From contig CAZBLR010000023.1 in NCBI GenBank assembly GCA_964492895.1, positions 1-27,340 on the forward strand: 27,340 nt of DNA, read 5' to 3'. The notes under the pieces were generated by a model. That model did not search any database. It was not told the DNA's origin and was given only the letters and a program-made list of their open reading frames with translations. This DNA is from DATLWN01 sp964492895 (GTDB lineage: Bacteria; Pseudomonadota; Zetaproteobacteria; Mariprofundales; Mariprofundaceae). The position numbers and the translations under genes are program-made. Position 1 is the stretch's first letter. Each line of letters begins with the position of its first letter. This document shows positions 7,457-15,829 of the stretch, piece after piece.

Positions 7457-7610
7457 GTTTTCCGTGATGAACGATTCTTCATACGGCCTTCACGGCCAGA
7501 TCATGGCCATCTGACACAGTTACACCTGTCTGGCGCCCATCCCTCCTCCCCTCCCTAGCGATTCGCGCCAGACACCAAGGCCCCGGAGCAATCCGGGGCC
7601 TTCTCTTTTG
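7457..7610 (+). ncRNA. Candidate small RNA or long tRNA trailer with CCUCC-rich loop
   Basis: No ORF of note lies between tRNA-Gln and its terminator, yet the spacer is about 120 bases and structured. A 10-bp inverted repeat, TGTCTGGCGC (7527-7536) and GCGCCAGACA (7565-7574), encloses a 28-base loop that contains the pyrimidine tract CCCTCCTCCCCTCCC (7541-7555), complementary to Shine-Dalgarno sequences. Three bases later the intrinsic terminator stem begins. Exposed CCUCC motifs between hairpins followed by a terminator are a known design of some bacterial small RNAs (for example the CcsR family of alphaproteobacteria). The RNA could be processed from the tRNA-Gln transcript. A non-functional trailer remains possible. 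Confidence 0.35.
7577..7609 (+). terminator. Intrinsic terminator downstream of tRNA-Gln
   Basis: An 11-bp perfect stem, AAGGCCCCGGA (7577-7587) with TCCGGGGCCTT (7592-7602), closed by a GCAA tetraloop, is followed by the T-rich run CTCTTTT. On the minus strand there is no T tract after the stem, so it acts mainly on the plus-strand transcript. Confidence 0.9.
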
Positions 7611-7631
7611 TCATCACGTTTGTGTGCGTTT

Positions 7632-8387
7632 CTAGGTCAGGCGGATATCGGCGACGACCGGCAGATGATCGGAACTGATGACGGGCAGCGTCTGCAGCGA
7701 TTCGATCTCCAAAGCACCGCCGACCAGCACGTGGTCGATGCGGCGCTGGGGATTCCAGCTGGGAAACGTGCTGGGGATCGGCCCGGCGAACAGGCGCAGC
7801 CCGGTTTCCTTGAGCAGGTGGCGCATCTCGGGCGAATCCGGCGCGCAGTTCATGTCCCCGGCCACGATGATGTCCTGGTGGTGATGGACGAGGTGGGCCA
7901 GATAGCGCATCTGGCGCATGCGGCTGCTTTTGCCGAGCGACAGGTGCGTACCGATGAAGGCGACGGAGCGGCCGGCGATCTGGAAGGTGCATTCCAGCGC
8001 CGCCCGCCCGTGGCGTGAGGCCGGCAAGCGGTGCTCGATCAGGCGGGACCACGGCAGTTTCGAAAGCAGACCCTGGGTCATGCAGGCCAGATCGCTGAGT
8101 TCACGGGTGATCAGGGCGTGCGCATAGGGGAAGCCCGCCTGATGGGCGATGTAGTCCATCTGGTGGATGTAGCGGCTGCGGAACGAGCCGGCATCGGCCT
8201 CCTGGATGGCCACGATGTCCATCGACGACACGACGTCCGCGATGCGGTCGAGATTGGCATGGGACTGGGAATGCGGCATCAGGTAACGCAGGCTGTGCGT
8301 GACCACGTGCGCAAGCCGCCCGCTGCCGATGCCGGCCTGGATGTTGTAGGTGGCGATGCGGAAGCGCGACGGCACGTTGTCGCTCAT
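7632..8387 (-). CDS. Endonuclease/exonuclease/phosphatase (EEP) family protein
   Basis: The 251-residue protein carries the metal-dependent EEP fold motifs in order: FRIATYNIQAG (strand with the metal-binding Asn), VAIQEAD (metal-binding Glu), FIGTHLSLG, IIVAGDMNCAPDS (catalytic Asp and Asn), RIDHVLVG, and SSDHLPVVADI at the end (catalytic Asp-His). The fold includes nucleases, phosphatases and sphingomyelinase-like enzymes; the substrate is not clear from sequence. There is no signal peptide, so action is probably cytoplasmic. ATG 8387 overlaps the rmuC stop as ATGA, implying co-translation with that gene. A longer open frame upstream, running through rmuC in another frame, is a GC-rich shadow. 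Confidence 0.88.
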   Translation of the reverse strand: MSDNVPSRFRIATYNIQAGIGSGRLAHVVTHSLRYLMPHSQSHANLDRIADVVSSMDIVAIQEADAGSFRSRYIHQMDYIAHQAGFPYAHALITRELSDLACMTQGLLSKLPWSRLIEHRLPASRHGRAALECTFQIAGRSVAFIGTHLSLGKSSRMRQMRYLAHLVHHHQDIIVAGDMNCAPDSPEMRHLLKETGLRLFAGPIPSTFPSWNPQRRIDHVLVGGALEIESLQTLPVISSDHLPVVADIRLT

Positions 8388-9616
8388 GCGCCGTCCCGGT
8401 CGTCGGGGATGTCCAGGGCCTCGGGTGCCTCGAGATCGACCTGTTCGATGCGCGAGAAACGCTGGCTGATCTTTTTGGCCGAGATGTGGATCTGCTGGGT
8501 GTCCTCGCTGGCCTGGCGGATGTGCGTGGCCAGCTTGTCGAAGCGCTGGCCGAAGCGTTCGAAGTCCCTGGAGAGCTCGGCCAGGTGCTGCTGGATGATA
8601 TGCACCTGTTCGCGCGTTTCGGCGTCCTTCAGGGCCGAGGCGATGGTGGTCAGGATGGCCATCATGGTGGTGGGGCTGGCCATCCATACATGGCGCTGGT
8701 GGGCCAGGGACACGAGATCCGGATGTCTGGCGTGCAACTCGGCGAAGATCGCCTCGGAGGGCATGAACATCATCGCGGCGTCGGTGGTCTCGCCCGGCAG
8801 GATGTAGCGCTCCGCGATATCGAGGATGTGCTTGCGCACATCCTGCTTGAATTGCGAGGCGGCCTGCCGGCGCTCGCTCTCCGGGCGGTCGGGATCGACG
8901 CTGGCCTGGTAATTCTCCAGCGGGAACTTGGCGTCGATGACCATGTTGCCGACCGGCTCCGGCAGCTTCAGCAGGCAATCGGCCCGGCGGCCGTTGCCGA
9001 GCGTGGCCTGCAGCTCGTAGGCGGAGTCCGGCAGGGCCTGGCGCACGAGCTGGTGCAGCTGGATCTCGCCGAAGGCACCGCGCGCGCGCTTGTCGGTCAG
9101 CACGTCCTGCAGGGAAACGACGTTCTCGGACAGCTCGGCGATGCGTTCCTGGGCCTTGTCGATCACGGCCAGGCGCGTCAGTACGTCCGTGAACACCTTC
9201 TGCGTCTTCTCGAAGCCCTGGCTCAGGCGCTCGTCCACCTTGCCGGAGATGCTGTCGAGCCGCCGTTCGGCCATCCGGGACAGCTCGGCGAACCGCTGGT
9301 TCAGGGTGTCGGTGGTATTCTTCAGGGACAGCTGGACGCTGTCGGCGATGCGCTTCTGGTTCTCTCCGAGGCCCTCGCGCAGGCTGTCCGAAAGCAGGCG
9401 CTGCTTCTGTTCCATGACCTCGCCGAGGCGGGCGATCAGCAGCTCCTGTTCGCTCTTGCGGGCGATTTCGCTCGCGGACAGCGCCGCCTGGACGGCTTCC
9501 AGCTTCTCCTGGAGTTCGGTGATGGCGGCCAGGCGCCGGAGCACCACCAGCAGCAGCACCAGGGATACCGCGACGCCCGCGGCCATGATCCACAGCCAGG
9601 GTTGCAGATCACGCAT
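8384..9616 (-). CDS. rmuC: DNA recombination protein RmuC
   Basis: The 410-residue protein begins with a membrane helix (about residues 5-24, LWIMAAGVAVSLVLLLVVLR), continues with a long coiled coil up to about residue 130, and ends with the RmuC nuclease-like domain marked by RGAFGEIQLHQLV, DAKFPLENYQA and HVWMASPTTMMAIL. RmuC limits inversions at short inverted repeats and is related to PD-(D/E)xK nucleases; the D in DAKFP and the preceding E of GEIQL fit that fold. I chose ATG 9616 (MRDLQPWLW), which overlaps the thioesterase stop by 8 bases; a longer frame to 9745 adds an arginine- and proline-rich start unlike the family. Both neighbours overlap, so all three minus-strand genes are one unit. 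Confidence 0.93.
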   Translation of the reverse strand: MRDLQPWLWIMAAGVAVSLVLLLVVLRRLAAITELQEKLEAVQAALSASEIARKSEQELLIARLGEVMEQKQRLLSDSLREGLGENQKRIADSVQLSLKNTTDTLNQRFAELSRMAERRLDSISGKVDERLSQGFEKTQKVFTDVLTRLAVIDKAQERIAELSENVVSLQDVLTDKRARGAFGEIQLHQLVRQALPDSAYELQATLGNGRRADCLLKLPEPVGNMVIDAKFPLENYQASVDPDRPESERRQAASQFKQDVRKHILDIAERYILPGETTDAAMMFMPSEAIFAELHARHPDLVSLAHQRHVWMASPTTMMAILTTIASALKDAETREQVHIIQQHLAELSRDFERFGQRFDKLATHIRQASEDTQQIHISAKKISQRFSRIEQVDLEAPEALDIPDDRDGA

Positions 9617-10064
9617 GGCGTGATCCGAGGAAGGCTTCCCGCATGGCCAGGATTCGCGCCTGCAATGCCTTCTCCTCCTCTGTCCGGGCGGTGATCGGGG
9701 CGATGGGTTCCGGCTGTCCATGGTCGTTGACCGCAACGAAAACATAGACTGCGTCCATGACAGCGGCGTGATCGTCGTCCGTCAGGCACATGCGGACCGG
9801 TACCCACATGCTGGTACGGCCGACCAGCGCCACCTTCGCCTCGATGTCGATCTGCTCACCAGCTGCGGCACTGCGGTAAAACCGGGCCTGATACACGCCT
9901 GCGGTCAGGCAGCGCTGGCCGGAATGGCCGTGTGCGGCAAGGAAACAGGTCTCATCGGCCAGCGTCAGCAGCCGTCCGCCATGGATGGTGCCATAGTGGT
10001 TCATGTCCTGGGGACGGATGTGGTAGCCGATGCGGATCGTGGTATCGCTGATGCGGTTGCCCAT
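9609..10064 (-). CDS. Hotdog-fold acyl-CoA thioesterase
   Basis: The 151-residue protein belongs to the hotdog thioesterases: RPQDMNHYGTIHGGRLLTLADE (around residues 17-38) is the conserved loop-helix with the HGG turn and catalytic acidic residue at the helix, and the strand VYQARFYRSAAAGEQIDIEAKV and TSMWVPVRM follow as in the acyl-CoA hydrolase (YciA/BACH-like) group. It would hydrolyse acyl-CoA to free fatty acid and CoA in the cytoplasm. ATG 10064 is chosen because the preceding frame is not family-like. No good ribosome binding site is visible; a TACATT hexamer ends 8 bases before the ATG, so the mRNA could have little or no leader. It overlaps rmuC, with no obvious functional link. Confidence 0.87.
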   Translation of the reverse strand: MGNRISDTTIRIGYHIRPQDMNHYGTIHGGRLLTLADETCFLAAHGHSGQRCLTAGVYQARFYRSAAAGEQIDIEAKVALVGRTSMWVPVRMCLTDDDHAAVMDAVYVFVAVNDHGQPEPIAPITARTEEEKALQARILAMREAFLGSRHA

Positions 10065-10195
10065 ACGACGACAATGTAATGGCTTTGGGCGGGGAAAGGT
10101 ACCCGCAGATCGCGCGGGCATGTCCGGCCGCTGCAGGCAAGGGCCGTCCGTCGCCATCGGTGAATCTTTGAAATGGCGCTGCTACACTGGCTGCC
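10065..10195. promoter_or_regulatory. Divergent promoter region, thioesterase versus DUF4390 gene
   Basis: This 131-base stretch separates two divergent transcription units. On the plus strand TACACT (10183-10188) ends 7 bases before the DUF4390 start; on the minus strand a TACATT hexamer ends 8 bases before the thioesterase start. Neither has a convincing -35 at the ideal distance, and neither gene has a clear ribosome binding site. Nothing else is recognised here. Confidence 0.35.
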
Positions 10196-10765
10196 ATGGA
10201 TGCACGGGCCGGACGGGTTTCCGCATATTGCCTCAGCACGGCAAGGCTGTTGCTTTTCGTCGCCATGACGATGCAGGCCGGCTCCGCGTCGGCCAGTCAG
10301 GAGGCCGTCGAGCTGCATGCCGATATCGAGCCGGACGTGATCTATTGCGACGTGCAGCTCGGACAGAATCCCGATGCCCTCGCCGCGACGCTGAAGGACG
10401 GAACCCAGGTGACCTTTACCTGGACGGTCAAGGTCTACGAGGTCAAGCCGTACTGGTTCGACTCGGAGGTGGCGAGCGTGCGCATCGAGCGCCAGGTCGT
10501 GCCGGATCTGGTGACGCGCAAATGGATGCTGGCGGACCTGACGACAGGCATCCATCGCCGCACCGGATCGCTCGACGATGCCCTGGCGTTCCTGACCCGC
10601 CTGCAGCATTTCCCCGTCATCGACCGCAGCCTGCTGCAGCCGGGAAAGAACTACCTGCTCGAGATCCAGCTCGAGGAGGTCAAGGGCGAGATCGAGCGCG
10701 GGTGGTGGACCCGCCTATGGGGGAATGAACAGACCACGGGCACGCTGGTTTTCTCTTTGCCATGA
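10196..10765 (+). CDS. DUF4390 domain-containing exported protein
   Basis: The 189-residue protein matches the DUF4390 proteins found immediately upstream of ntrY in many beta- and gammaproteobacteria; their function is unknown. An N-terminal hydrophobic segment (about residues 15-33, ending GSASAS) looks like a signal peptide, so the protein is probably periplasmic. The rest is predicted mostly beta-rich, with the conserved stretch VTFTWTVKVYEVKPYWFD and a C-terminal WWTRLWGNEQTTGTLVFSLP. ATG 10196 is the first start; ATG 10265 would cut the signal sequence. Its stop overlaps ntrY as ATGA, so it is translated together with the sensor kinase and could be part of its periplasmic signal input (inference). 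Confidence 0.82.
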   Translation: MDARAGRVSAYCLSTARLLLFVAMTMQAGSASASQEAVELHADIEPDVIYCDVQLGQNPDALAATLKDGTQVTFTWTVKVYEVKPYWFDSEVASVRIERQVVPDLVTRKWMLADLTTGIHRRTGSLDDALAFLTRLQHFPVIDRSLLQPGKNYLLEIQLEEVKGEIERGWWTRLWGNEQTTGTLVFSLP

Positions 10766-12903
10766 AATTCGGCTGGATGAAGATCCTGCCTTTCGTGATG
10801 GCCGTGCTGCTGATCGCGCTGGCGTTGGGATTGTGGCCGACCACCCATGGCGGCCTGCTGGCCTGGATCAACATCTCGCTGCTGCTGATGCTGGCGCTGC
10901 TGGTCCTGCGCTACGGCGTGCGCCTGGTGCGCGAACGCGGCGAAACGCGGCCGGGTTCGAGGCTCAGGGCCAAGCTGGTCATGGCCCTCGTCGGCATGCT
11001 GCTGGTGCCTTCGATGATCCTGCAGCTCGCCGCCTCGCAGATGGTGGAGCGGGGCATGGACGTCTGGTTCGACGTGCGCGTCGATACCCTGCTCGATCGT
11101 GCCCTGGGGCTGGCCCAGGGTTTCTACACGCGCGTCGAGACGGAGCTGGAGCACGGCCTGCGCACCTACATGACCGATACCACGCTGCTGCTGGCCATGG
11201 ACGACCAGAACTTTTCGGCCATCGCCACCCGCCTGTCGGATATCCGCTCCGAGGAGGGCTGGCGGAGCCTGCAGCTGTTCGATGCCAACGAGCGCCTGAT
11301 CGCTGGCGTCGATGCCGACTCGCTGAGTACGCTGACCGCCGAGCCCTTGAGCGACGCGGCGCGCTCGGCCATGACGCTGGGGCGGGTGGTGACGGAGGTA
11401 CAGCAGGTCGACGGCCGGGAGTCGGTGGTGGGCTACGCCCCCCTGCGCACGCCGCAGGGCCTCGTGGGCCTCCTGCGGGCGGAGGTGCAGCTGCCCCAGA
11501 ACGTGGTGCAGACCTCGCGCATGGTCGAGGAGGACTACAAGACCTACCGCGAGCTGGAGCGCAACCGCCAATCCATCCGCGAGCTGTTCGTCCACGTCAT
11601 GCTGCTGGTGACCCTGATGGTGGTGATGGTGGCGGGCATCGTGGCGCTGATCTTCGCCCGCCGCCTGACCGCGCCGATCGGCGAGCTCGCCTATGCCCTG
11701 GGCCGCATCACCGAGGGCGACCTGACGGTGTCGATCCCCGAGGCGCCGCAGGACGAGCTGGGCCTGCTGGTGCGCTCGTTCAACCGCATGGCGGCGCGGC
11801 TCAGGGAGAACGTGCAGGCCCTGGAGCGGGCGCAGGACGACCTGACCGAGGCGTTGACCAGCAGCCGCCAGCGCCAGTACGTGCTGGAGACCCTGCTCGG
11901 CAACCTGCAGTCGGGCGTGGTGCTGGCCGACGGCGACGGGCGCGTGCGTCTGGTCAACCAGTCGTTCAAGAATCTGCTGTCCCTGCCGGAGACGTGGGGC
12001 AGCGGCAGCGAGGTGCGCACCGGCTTCGACGGGCGCCTGCAGCCGGTGCTCGAGTTCTACGAGGAACTGGTCGGCCATGCCCACGGGCAGCTGCAGCGGG
12101 AGTTCGAGCTGATGCTGGACCAGCGGCCGCTGCACATCCTGGCGCGTGGGGTGCGCCTGACCTCGGTCGGCTCGGCCAGCTTTTCCGGCCAGCTGATGGT
12201 GCTGGACGATATCAGCTCGCTGGCCGAGGCCCAGCGCAGCAAGGCCTGGGCGGAGGTGGCGCAACGCCTGGCGCATGAGATCAAGAATCCGCTGACGCCG
12301 ATCAAGCTCGCGGCCGAGCGCATGCAGCGCCGCTTCCGGGCGGATGCCAGCGACACCGCGGTCTTCGATACCTGTACCCAGGCGATCATCGGACAGGTCG
12401 AGCGCATGCAGCGCCTGATCGCCGACTTCTCGACGCTGGCACGCATGCCGAAACCGCGCATGCAGCCGACCTCGATCGCCGGCGTCGTCACCGAGATGCG
12501 CGAGCTGTTCAGCGCCTACGGGCGCGTCCAGGTGAGGAAGCCGGCCAAGGATATCCGCTGCGAATGCGATCCGGACCAGATCAAGCAGATCCTGATCAAC
12601 CTGCTCGACAACGGCCTGGCCGCGACGAGCGAAAAGGGCAAGGTCAGCCTCGAGGTGGTGCTGGCGGACGATGCGGTCGAATTCCATGTGCGGGACAACG
12701 GCATCGGCATCCCGGAAGAGGCGAGGGAATACATCTTCCAGGATTATTACTCGACGAAGCCGAGCGGCTCCGGCCTCGGGCTTTCGATCGCGCGGCGCAT
12801 CGCCGAGGACCACGGCGGCAGCCTGGTGCTCGAGTCGGCCGGCCATCCCACACACTTCTGCTTGCGACTTCCGATGTCGCATATGAGCATGGTCCAGACA
12901 TGA
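10762..12903 (+). CDS. ntrY: NtrY-type membrane sensor histidine kinase
   Basis: The 713-residue protein has the NtrY layout: membrane helices at about 8-24, 32-50, 71-90 and 276-298, with a periplasmic sensing region between the third and fourth; a HAMP linker (about 299-352); a PAS domain (about 372-485); a HisKA domain with phosphoacceptor H505 in LAHEIKNPLTPIK; and an ATPase domain with the N box LLDNGLAAT and G boxes DNGIGIP and GSGLGLSI. It would phosphorylate NtrX, the next gene, which it overlaps as ATGA. NtrYX pairs respond to nitrogen, redox or oxygen state and membrane signals in different bacteria; the stimulus here is unknown. The overlap with the DUF4390 gene upstream and the link to trkA/trkH downstream are the main clues to its role. 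Confidence 0.95.
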   Translation: MKFGWMKILPFVMAVLLIALALGLWPTTHGGLLAWINISLLLMLALLVLRYGVRLVRERGETRPGSRLRAKLVMALVGMLLVPSMILQLAASQMVERGMDVWFDVRVDTLLDRALGLAQGFYTRVETELEHGLRTYMTDTTLLLAMDDQNFSAIATRLSDIRSEEGWRSLQLFDANERLIAGVDADSLSTLTAEPLSDAARSAMTLGRVVTEVQQVDGRESVVGYAPLRTPQGLVGLLRAEVQLPQNVVQTSRMVEEDYKTYRELERNRQSIRELFVHVMLLVTLMVVMVAGIVALIFARRLTAPIGELAYALGRITEGDLTVSIPEAPQDELGLLVRSFNRMAARLRENVQALERAQDDLTEALTSSRQRQYVLETLLGNLQSGVVLADGDGRVRLVNQSFKNLLSLPETWGSGSEVRTGFDGRLQPVLEFYEELVGHAHGQLQREFELMLDQRPLHILARGVRLTSVGSASFSGQLMVLDDISSLAEAQRSKAWAEVAQRLAHEIKNPLTPIKLAAERMQRRFRADASDTAVFDTCTQAIIGQVERMQRLIADFSTLARMPKPRMQPTSIAGVVTEMRELFSAYGRVQVRKPAKDIRCECDPDQIKQILINLLDNGLAATSEKGKVSLEVVLADDAVEFHVRDNGIGIPEEAREYIFQDYYSTKPSGSGLGLSIARRIAEDHGGSLVLESAGHPTHFCLRLPMSHMSMVQT

Positions 12904-14285
12904 ATGCGCGTATCATGATCGTGGATGACGAGAAGCCCATCCGTGAATCCTTGCAGGGGCTTCTGGAAGACGAGGGGTACGCGGTCGTATGCGCCGCCTC
13001 CGGCGAGGAGGCGGTGGCGCGTTTCCGCAAGCAGCCGGCGGACTGCATCATCCTGGACATCTGGATGCCGGGCATCGACGGCCTGGAGGCGATGAACCGC
13101 CTGCGCCAGATCGATGCCGACGTGCCGGTGATCGTGATGTCCGGCCACGCCACCATCGATACCGCCGTGCGCGCCACGCGCCAGGGGGCCTACGATTTCC
13201 TCGAGAAGCCGCTGTCGTCCGAACGCCTGCTGATCCTGCTGCGCAACGCCGTCGAGAAGCGCCGCCTCGAGCTCGAGAACGTCGATCTGAAACAGAACAT
13301 GCAGATGCAGAGCCGCCAGGACCTGATCGGCACCGGGCCGGCGATCCAGCAGGTGCGGGAGCTCTTGAAGCGGGTGGCGCCGACCGATGCCCCGGTGCTG
13401 CTGCTCGGCGAGCACGGGACCGGCAAGCGCGTGGCGGCACGCCTGCTCCACGGCTGGTCCCGCCGCGCCGACGCGGCGTTCGTCGAGGTCAATACGGCCA
13501 GCATCCCGGAGTCGCGCATGGAGTCCGAACTGTTCGGGCACGAAAAGGGGGCCTTTACCGGCGCCCTGCACACCCAGCGCGGCCGCTTCGAGATGGCGCA
13601 TCACGGCAGCCTGTATTTCGACGAAGTGTGCGAACTCGGCCTCGGCACCCAGGCGAAGGTGCTGCGGGTGCTGCAGGAGCGCATGATCCAGCGTCTCGGC
13701 AATCCGGCCCCGATGGCGGCCGATGTGCGCCTGATCGCGGCCAGCTCCCGTGATCTGGACCGGGAACTGCGCGACGAGCGCCTGCGCGAGGATTTCTACT
13801 ACCGCCTGAATGTCGTGACGGTGCGCATGCCGGCGCTGCGCGAACGCATCGAGGACCTGCCCGACATCATCGACGTGCTGGCGGCCGAGCAGGCCCGGCT
13901 GCTCGGGGGCGTGCCGGTCCGCTTCTCCCAGGAGGTCATCGCCACCATGCAGGCCTATCCCTGGTCAGGAAACCTGCGCGAGCTGCGCAACTACATCGAG
14001 CGCTGCCATATCCTGATGCCCGGCGACGAGATCACGCCGGAGAACATGCTGGCGCTGGATCCGTTCCGGCAGCCGAGCCAGCCGGGCGGCGCGCGCCGTG
14101 TCGATTTTTCTGGCAGTTTCCACCATGCGCGGGATCATTTCGAACGCAGCTTCCTGCTCCATCATCTGGAGAAGAACGACTGGAACATCAGTCGCACGGC
14201 GGCGGACATCGGCATGGAGCGCAGTCAGCTGCATCGTAAGATTCGCGCCTTCGATCTGGCGCAGTCGGAAAGGAAGAAGGAATGA
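12900..14285 (+). CDS. ntrX: NtrX-type sigma-54-family response regulator
   Basis: The 461-residue regulator has a receiver domain (1-120) with acidic pair D9/D10, phosphoacceptor D53 in ILDIWMPG and lysine in FLEKPL; an AAA+ domain from about 140 to 375 with Walker A GEHGTGKR, the sigma-54 contact loop GAFTGA, and Walker B LYFDEV; and a C-terminal Fis-type helix-turn-helix (NISRTAADIGMERSQLHRKI). The presence of intact GAFTGA suggests it can activate sigma-54 promoters, although many NtrX proteins act otherwise. Small departures from the NtrC consensus are H for S and R for E in Walker A. The start ATG 12900 overlaps the ntrY stop and its own stop overlaps trkA. Confidence 0.95.
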   Translation: MNARIMIVDDEKPIRESLQGLLEDEGYAVVCAASGEEAVARFRKQPADCIILDIWMPGIDGLEAMNRLRQIDADVPVIVMSGHATIDTAVRATRQGAYDFLEKPLSSERLLILLRNAVEKRRLELENVDLKQNMQMQSRQDLIGTGPAIQQVRELLKRVAPTDAPVLLLGEHGTGKRVAARLLHGWSRRADAAFVEVNTASIPESRMESELFGHEKGAFTGALHTQRGRFEMAHHGSLYFDEVCELGLGTQAKVLRVLQERMIQRLGNPAPMAADVRLIAASSRDLDRELRDERLREDFYYRLNVVTVRMPALRERIEDLPDIIDVLAAEQARLLGGVPVRFSQEVIATMQAYPWSGNLRELRNYIERCHILMPGDEITPENMLALDPFRQPSQPGGARRVDFSGSFHHARDHFERSFLLHHLEKNDWNISRTAADIGMERSQLHRKIRAFDLAQSERKKE

Positions 14286-15652
14286 ACATATTGATACTCG
14301 GGGCGGGCGAGGTCGGGTTCAACCTGGCGCGGCGCCTGGCCATCGAAGGCAATGACGTGGTGGTCGTGGACCAGGATGCGGAGCGGCTGCAGCGTGCGGC
14401 CGACCAGATGGACGTGCGCACGGTGCTGGGCTATGCCTCGCATCCGAGCGTGCTGGAGCGGGCGGGGGCGGAAAACGCCGACCTGTTGATCGCGGCCACG
14501 ACCAACGACGAGGTCAACATGGTGGCCTGCCAGGTGGCCCACACGCTGTTCAAGGTGCCGACGAAGATGGCCCGCCTGCGCGAGACCGAATATACGGGCA
14601 CGCCCACGCTGTTCGCACGTGACGAGATGGCCATCGATCTGGTGATCTCCCCGGAGACGGAGGCCGCCAAGTCCATCATCAAACGCTTCCAGATCTCCTC
14701 GGCCGTCGATGCCCAGGATTTTGCCGACGGCAAGGTGCAGCTGTTGGGGCTGCAGGTACCGCCGAAGGGGGCGATGGCCGGCGTGTCGCTGGCCGATATC
14801 GACGAGGTTCTCACCGATGTACGTGCCTACGTCGTGGCGCACGAGCACAACCATCGCTGGCGCGTTCCCGATGCGTCGACGGTGCTGCTGGCCGGCGACA
14901 GCATCTACGTGGCGATCGATCGCCAGCACGTGCAGCGCTTCCTGTCCAGCACCGGCTCCCAGCCGGTCCAGGGCACCGGGCGGCATGTGATGATGGTCGG
15001 CGGCGGCCATGTCGGCTATGTGGTGGCCCGCGAGCTCGAGCAGCTCGGGGTGTCCCTGAAGGTGGTCGAGCACAACGAGACCCGGGCCGAGTGGCTGTCC
15101 GAGCACCTGAGCCGCAGCGTCGTCATCCACGGCGATGCCATGGACCGCGAGCTGCTCGAACAGGAATCGGTCGATCGCATGGAGCATTTCATCGCGCTGA
15201 CCAACGACGACGAGACCAATATCCTGGCCAGCCTGATCGCCCGCCAGTACAAGGTGCCGCACATCATCACGCTGGTGAACCGGGATATCTACACCGACCT
15301 GGTGCGCCAGATCGGCCTGAACGTCACGGTATCGCCCAAGTTCACGACCTTCTCCGCCATCATGCGCCATGTGCGCAAGGGGCGCATCCTCGGCACCTCG
15401 CCGCTCGGCGACGGCACCCTCGAGGTCATCGAGGCCGAGGCGCTGCAGACCTCGAATATCCTGAACAAGCCCCTGAAGCAGCTGCAGCTGCCGGCCGGCA
15501 CGGTCATCGGCGCCATCCTGCGCAACGGGGAGGTGATCATCCCGGACGGCAAGACGCTGATCCGTCCGCACGACCGCGTGATCATGGTGGCCCAGAGTAC
15601 CGCCATGCGCGCGGTGGAAAAGCTGTTCGAAGTCCATCTGGAATTCTTTTAA
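14282..15652 (+). CDS. trkA: Trk potassium uptake system peripheral subunit TrkA
   Basis: TrkA is the cytoplasmic NAD(H)/nucleotide-binding subunit that gates the TrkH potassium channel. The 456-residue protein has two tandem RCK units, each with a Rossmann NAD-binding start: ILGAGEVGFNLA near residue 5 and MVGGGHVGYVVA near residue 238, each followed by a TrkA-C domain. Length is as in E. coli (458). ATG 14282 overlaps the ntrX stop as ATGA, so it is in the ntrYX transcription unit. Its TAA stop (15650-15652) sits exactly at the left junction of a short inserted element that separates it from trkH. Confidence 0.96.
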   Translation: MNILILGAGEVGFNLARRLAIEGNDVVVVDQDAERLQRAADQMDVRTVLGYASHPSVLERAGAENADLLIAATTNDEVNMVACQVAHTLFKVPTKMARLRETEYTGTPTLFARDEMAIDLVISPETEAAKSIIKRFQISSAVDAQDFADGKVQLLGLQVPPKGAMAGVSLADIDEVLTDVRAYVVAHEHNHRWRVPDASTVLLAGDSIYVAIDRQHVQRFLSSTGSQPVQGTGRHVMMVGGGHVGYVVARELEQLGVSLKVVEHNETRAEWLSEHLSRSVVIHGDAMDRELLEQESVDRMEHFIALTNDDETNILASLIARQYKVPHIITLVNRDIYTDLVRQIGLNVTVSPKFTTFSAIMRHVRKGRILGTSPLGDGTLEVIEAEALQTSNILNKPLKQLQLPAGTVIGAILRNGEVIIPDGKTLIRPHDRVIMVAQSTAMRAVEKLFEVHLEFF

Positions 15653-15823
15653 GGCCTGTTCACGTAAAATGCGAACGAAGCGCTGCACCCGAAATGGTGC
15701 AAGGCGAGGCGCGAGGAGCGAGGTTTGGTGAATCCGAATAAACGACGAGCGACGCAGCACGGCGCCAATGCGGGCGCAGCCCTGCGGCCGTGTCGCTGCG
15801 CTCGTATTTTAGTGAACAGGCCC
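15652..15823. mobile_element. MITE-like element with terminal inverted repeats and TA duplication
   Basis: The 172-bp noncoding segment between trkA and trkH begins AGGCCTGTTCACGTAAAATG and ends with the inverted copy; the reverse complement of its right end reads GGGCCTGTTCACTAAAATAC. The inverted repeats extend about 35 bases with small mismatches. Both ends abut TA (15650-15651 and 15824-15825), as expected for a 2-bp TA target duplication, typical of the IS630/Tc1-mariner group. Internal GCACC/GGTGC and GGGC/GCCC hairpins occur. Removing the element plus one TA restores trkA TAA followed by GCC and the trkH ATG. The mobilising transposase is not in the window, so family assignment is inference. 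Confidence 0.72.
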
Positions 15824-15829
15824 TAAGCC

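Noticed and set aside
7632..9593. Apparent 653-residue fusion of an unknown N terminus with the EEP protein
   Set aside because: The upstream part runs through rmuC in another frame; the EEP protein has its own ATG at 8387 that overlaps the rmuC stop.
10651..12882. 743-codon minus-strand open frame opposite ntrY
   Set aside because: It is histidine- and arginine-rich shadow coding with no motifs; ntrY on the other strand has all kinase domains.
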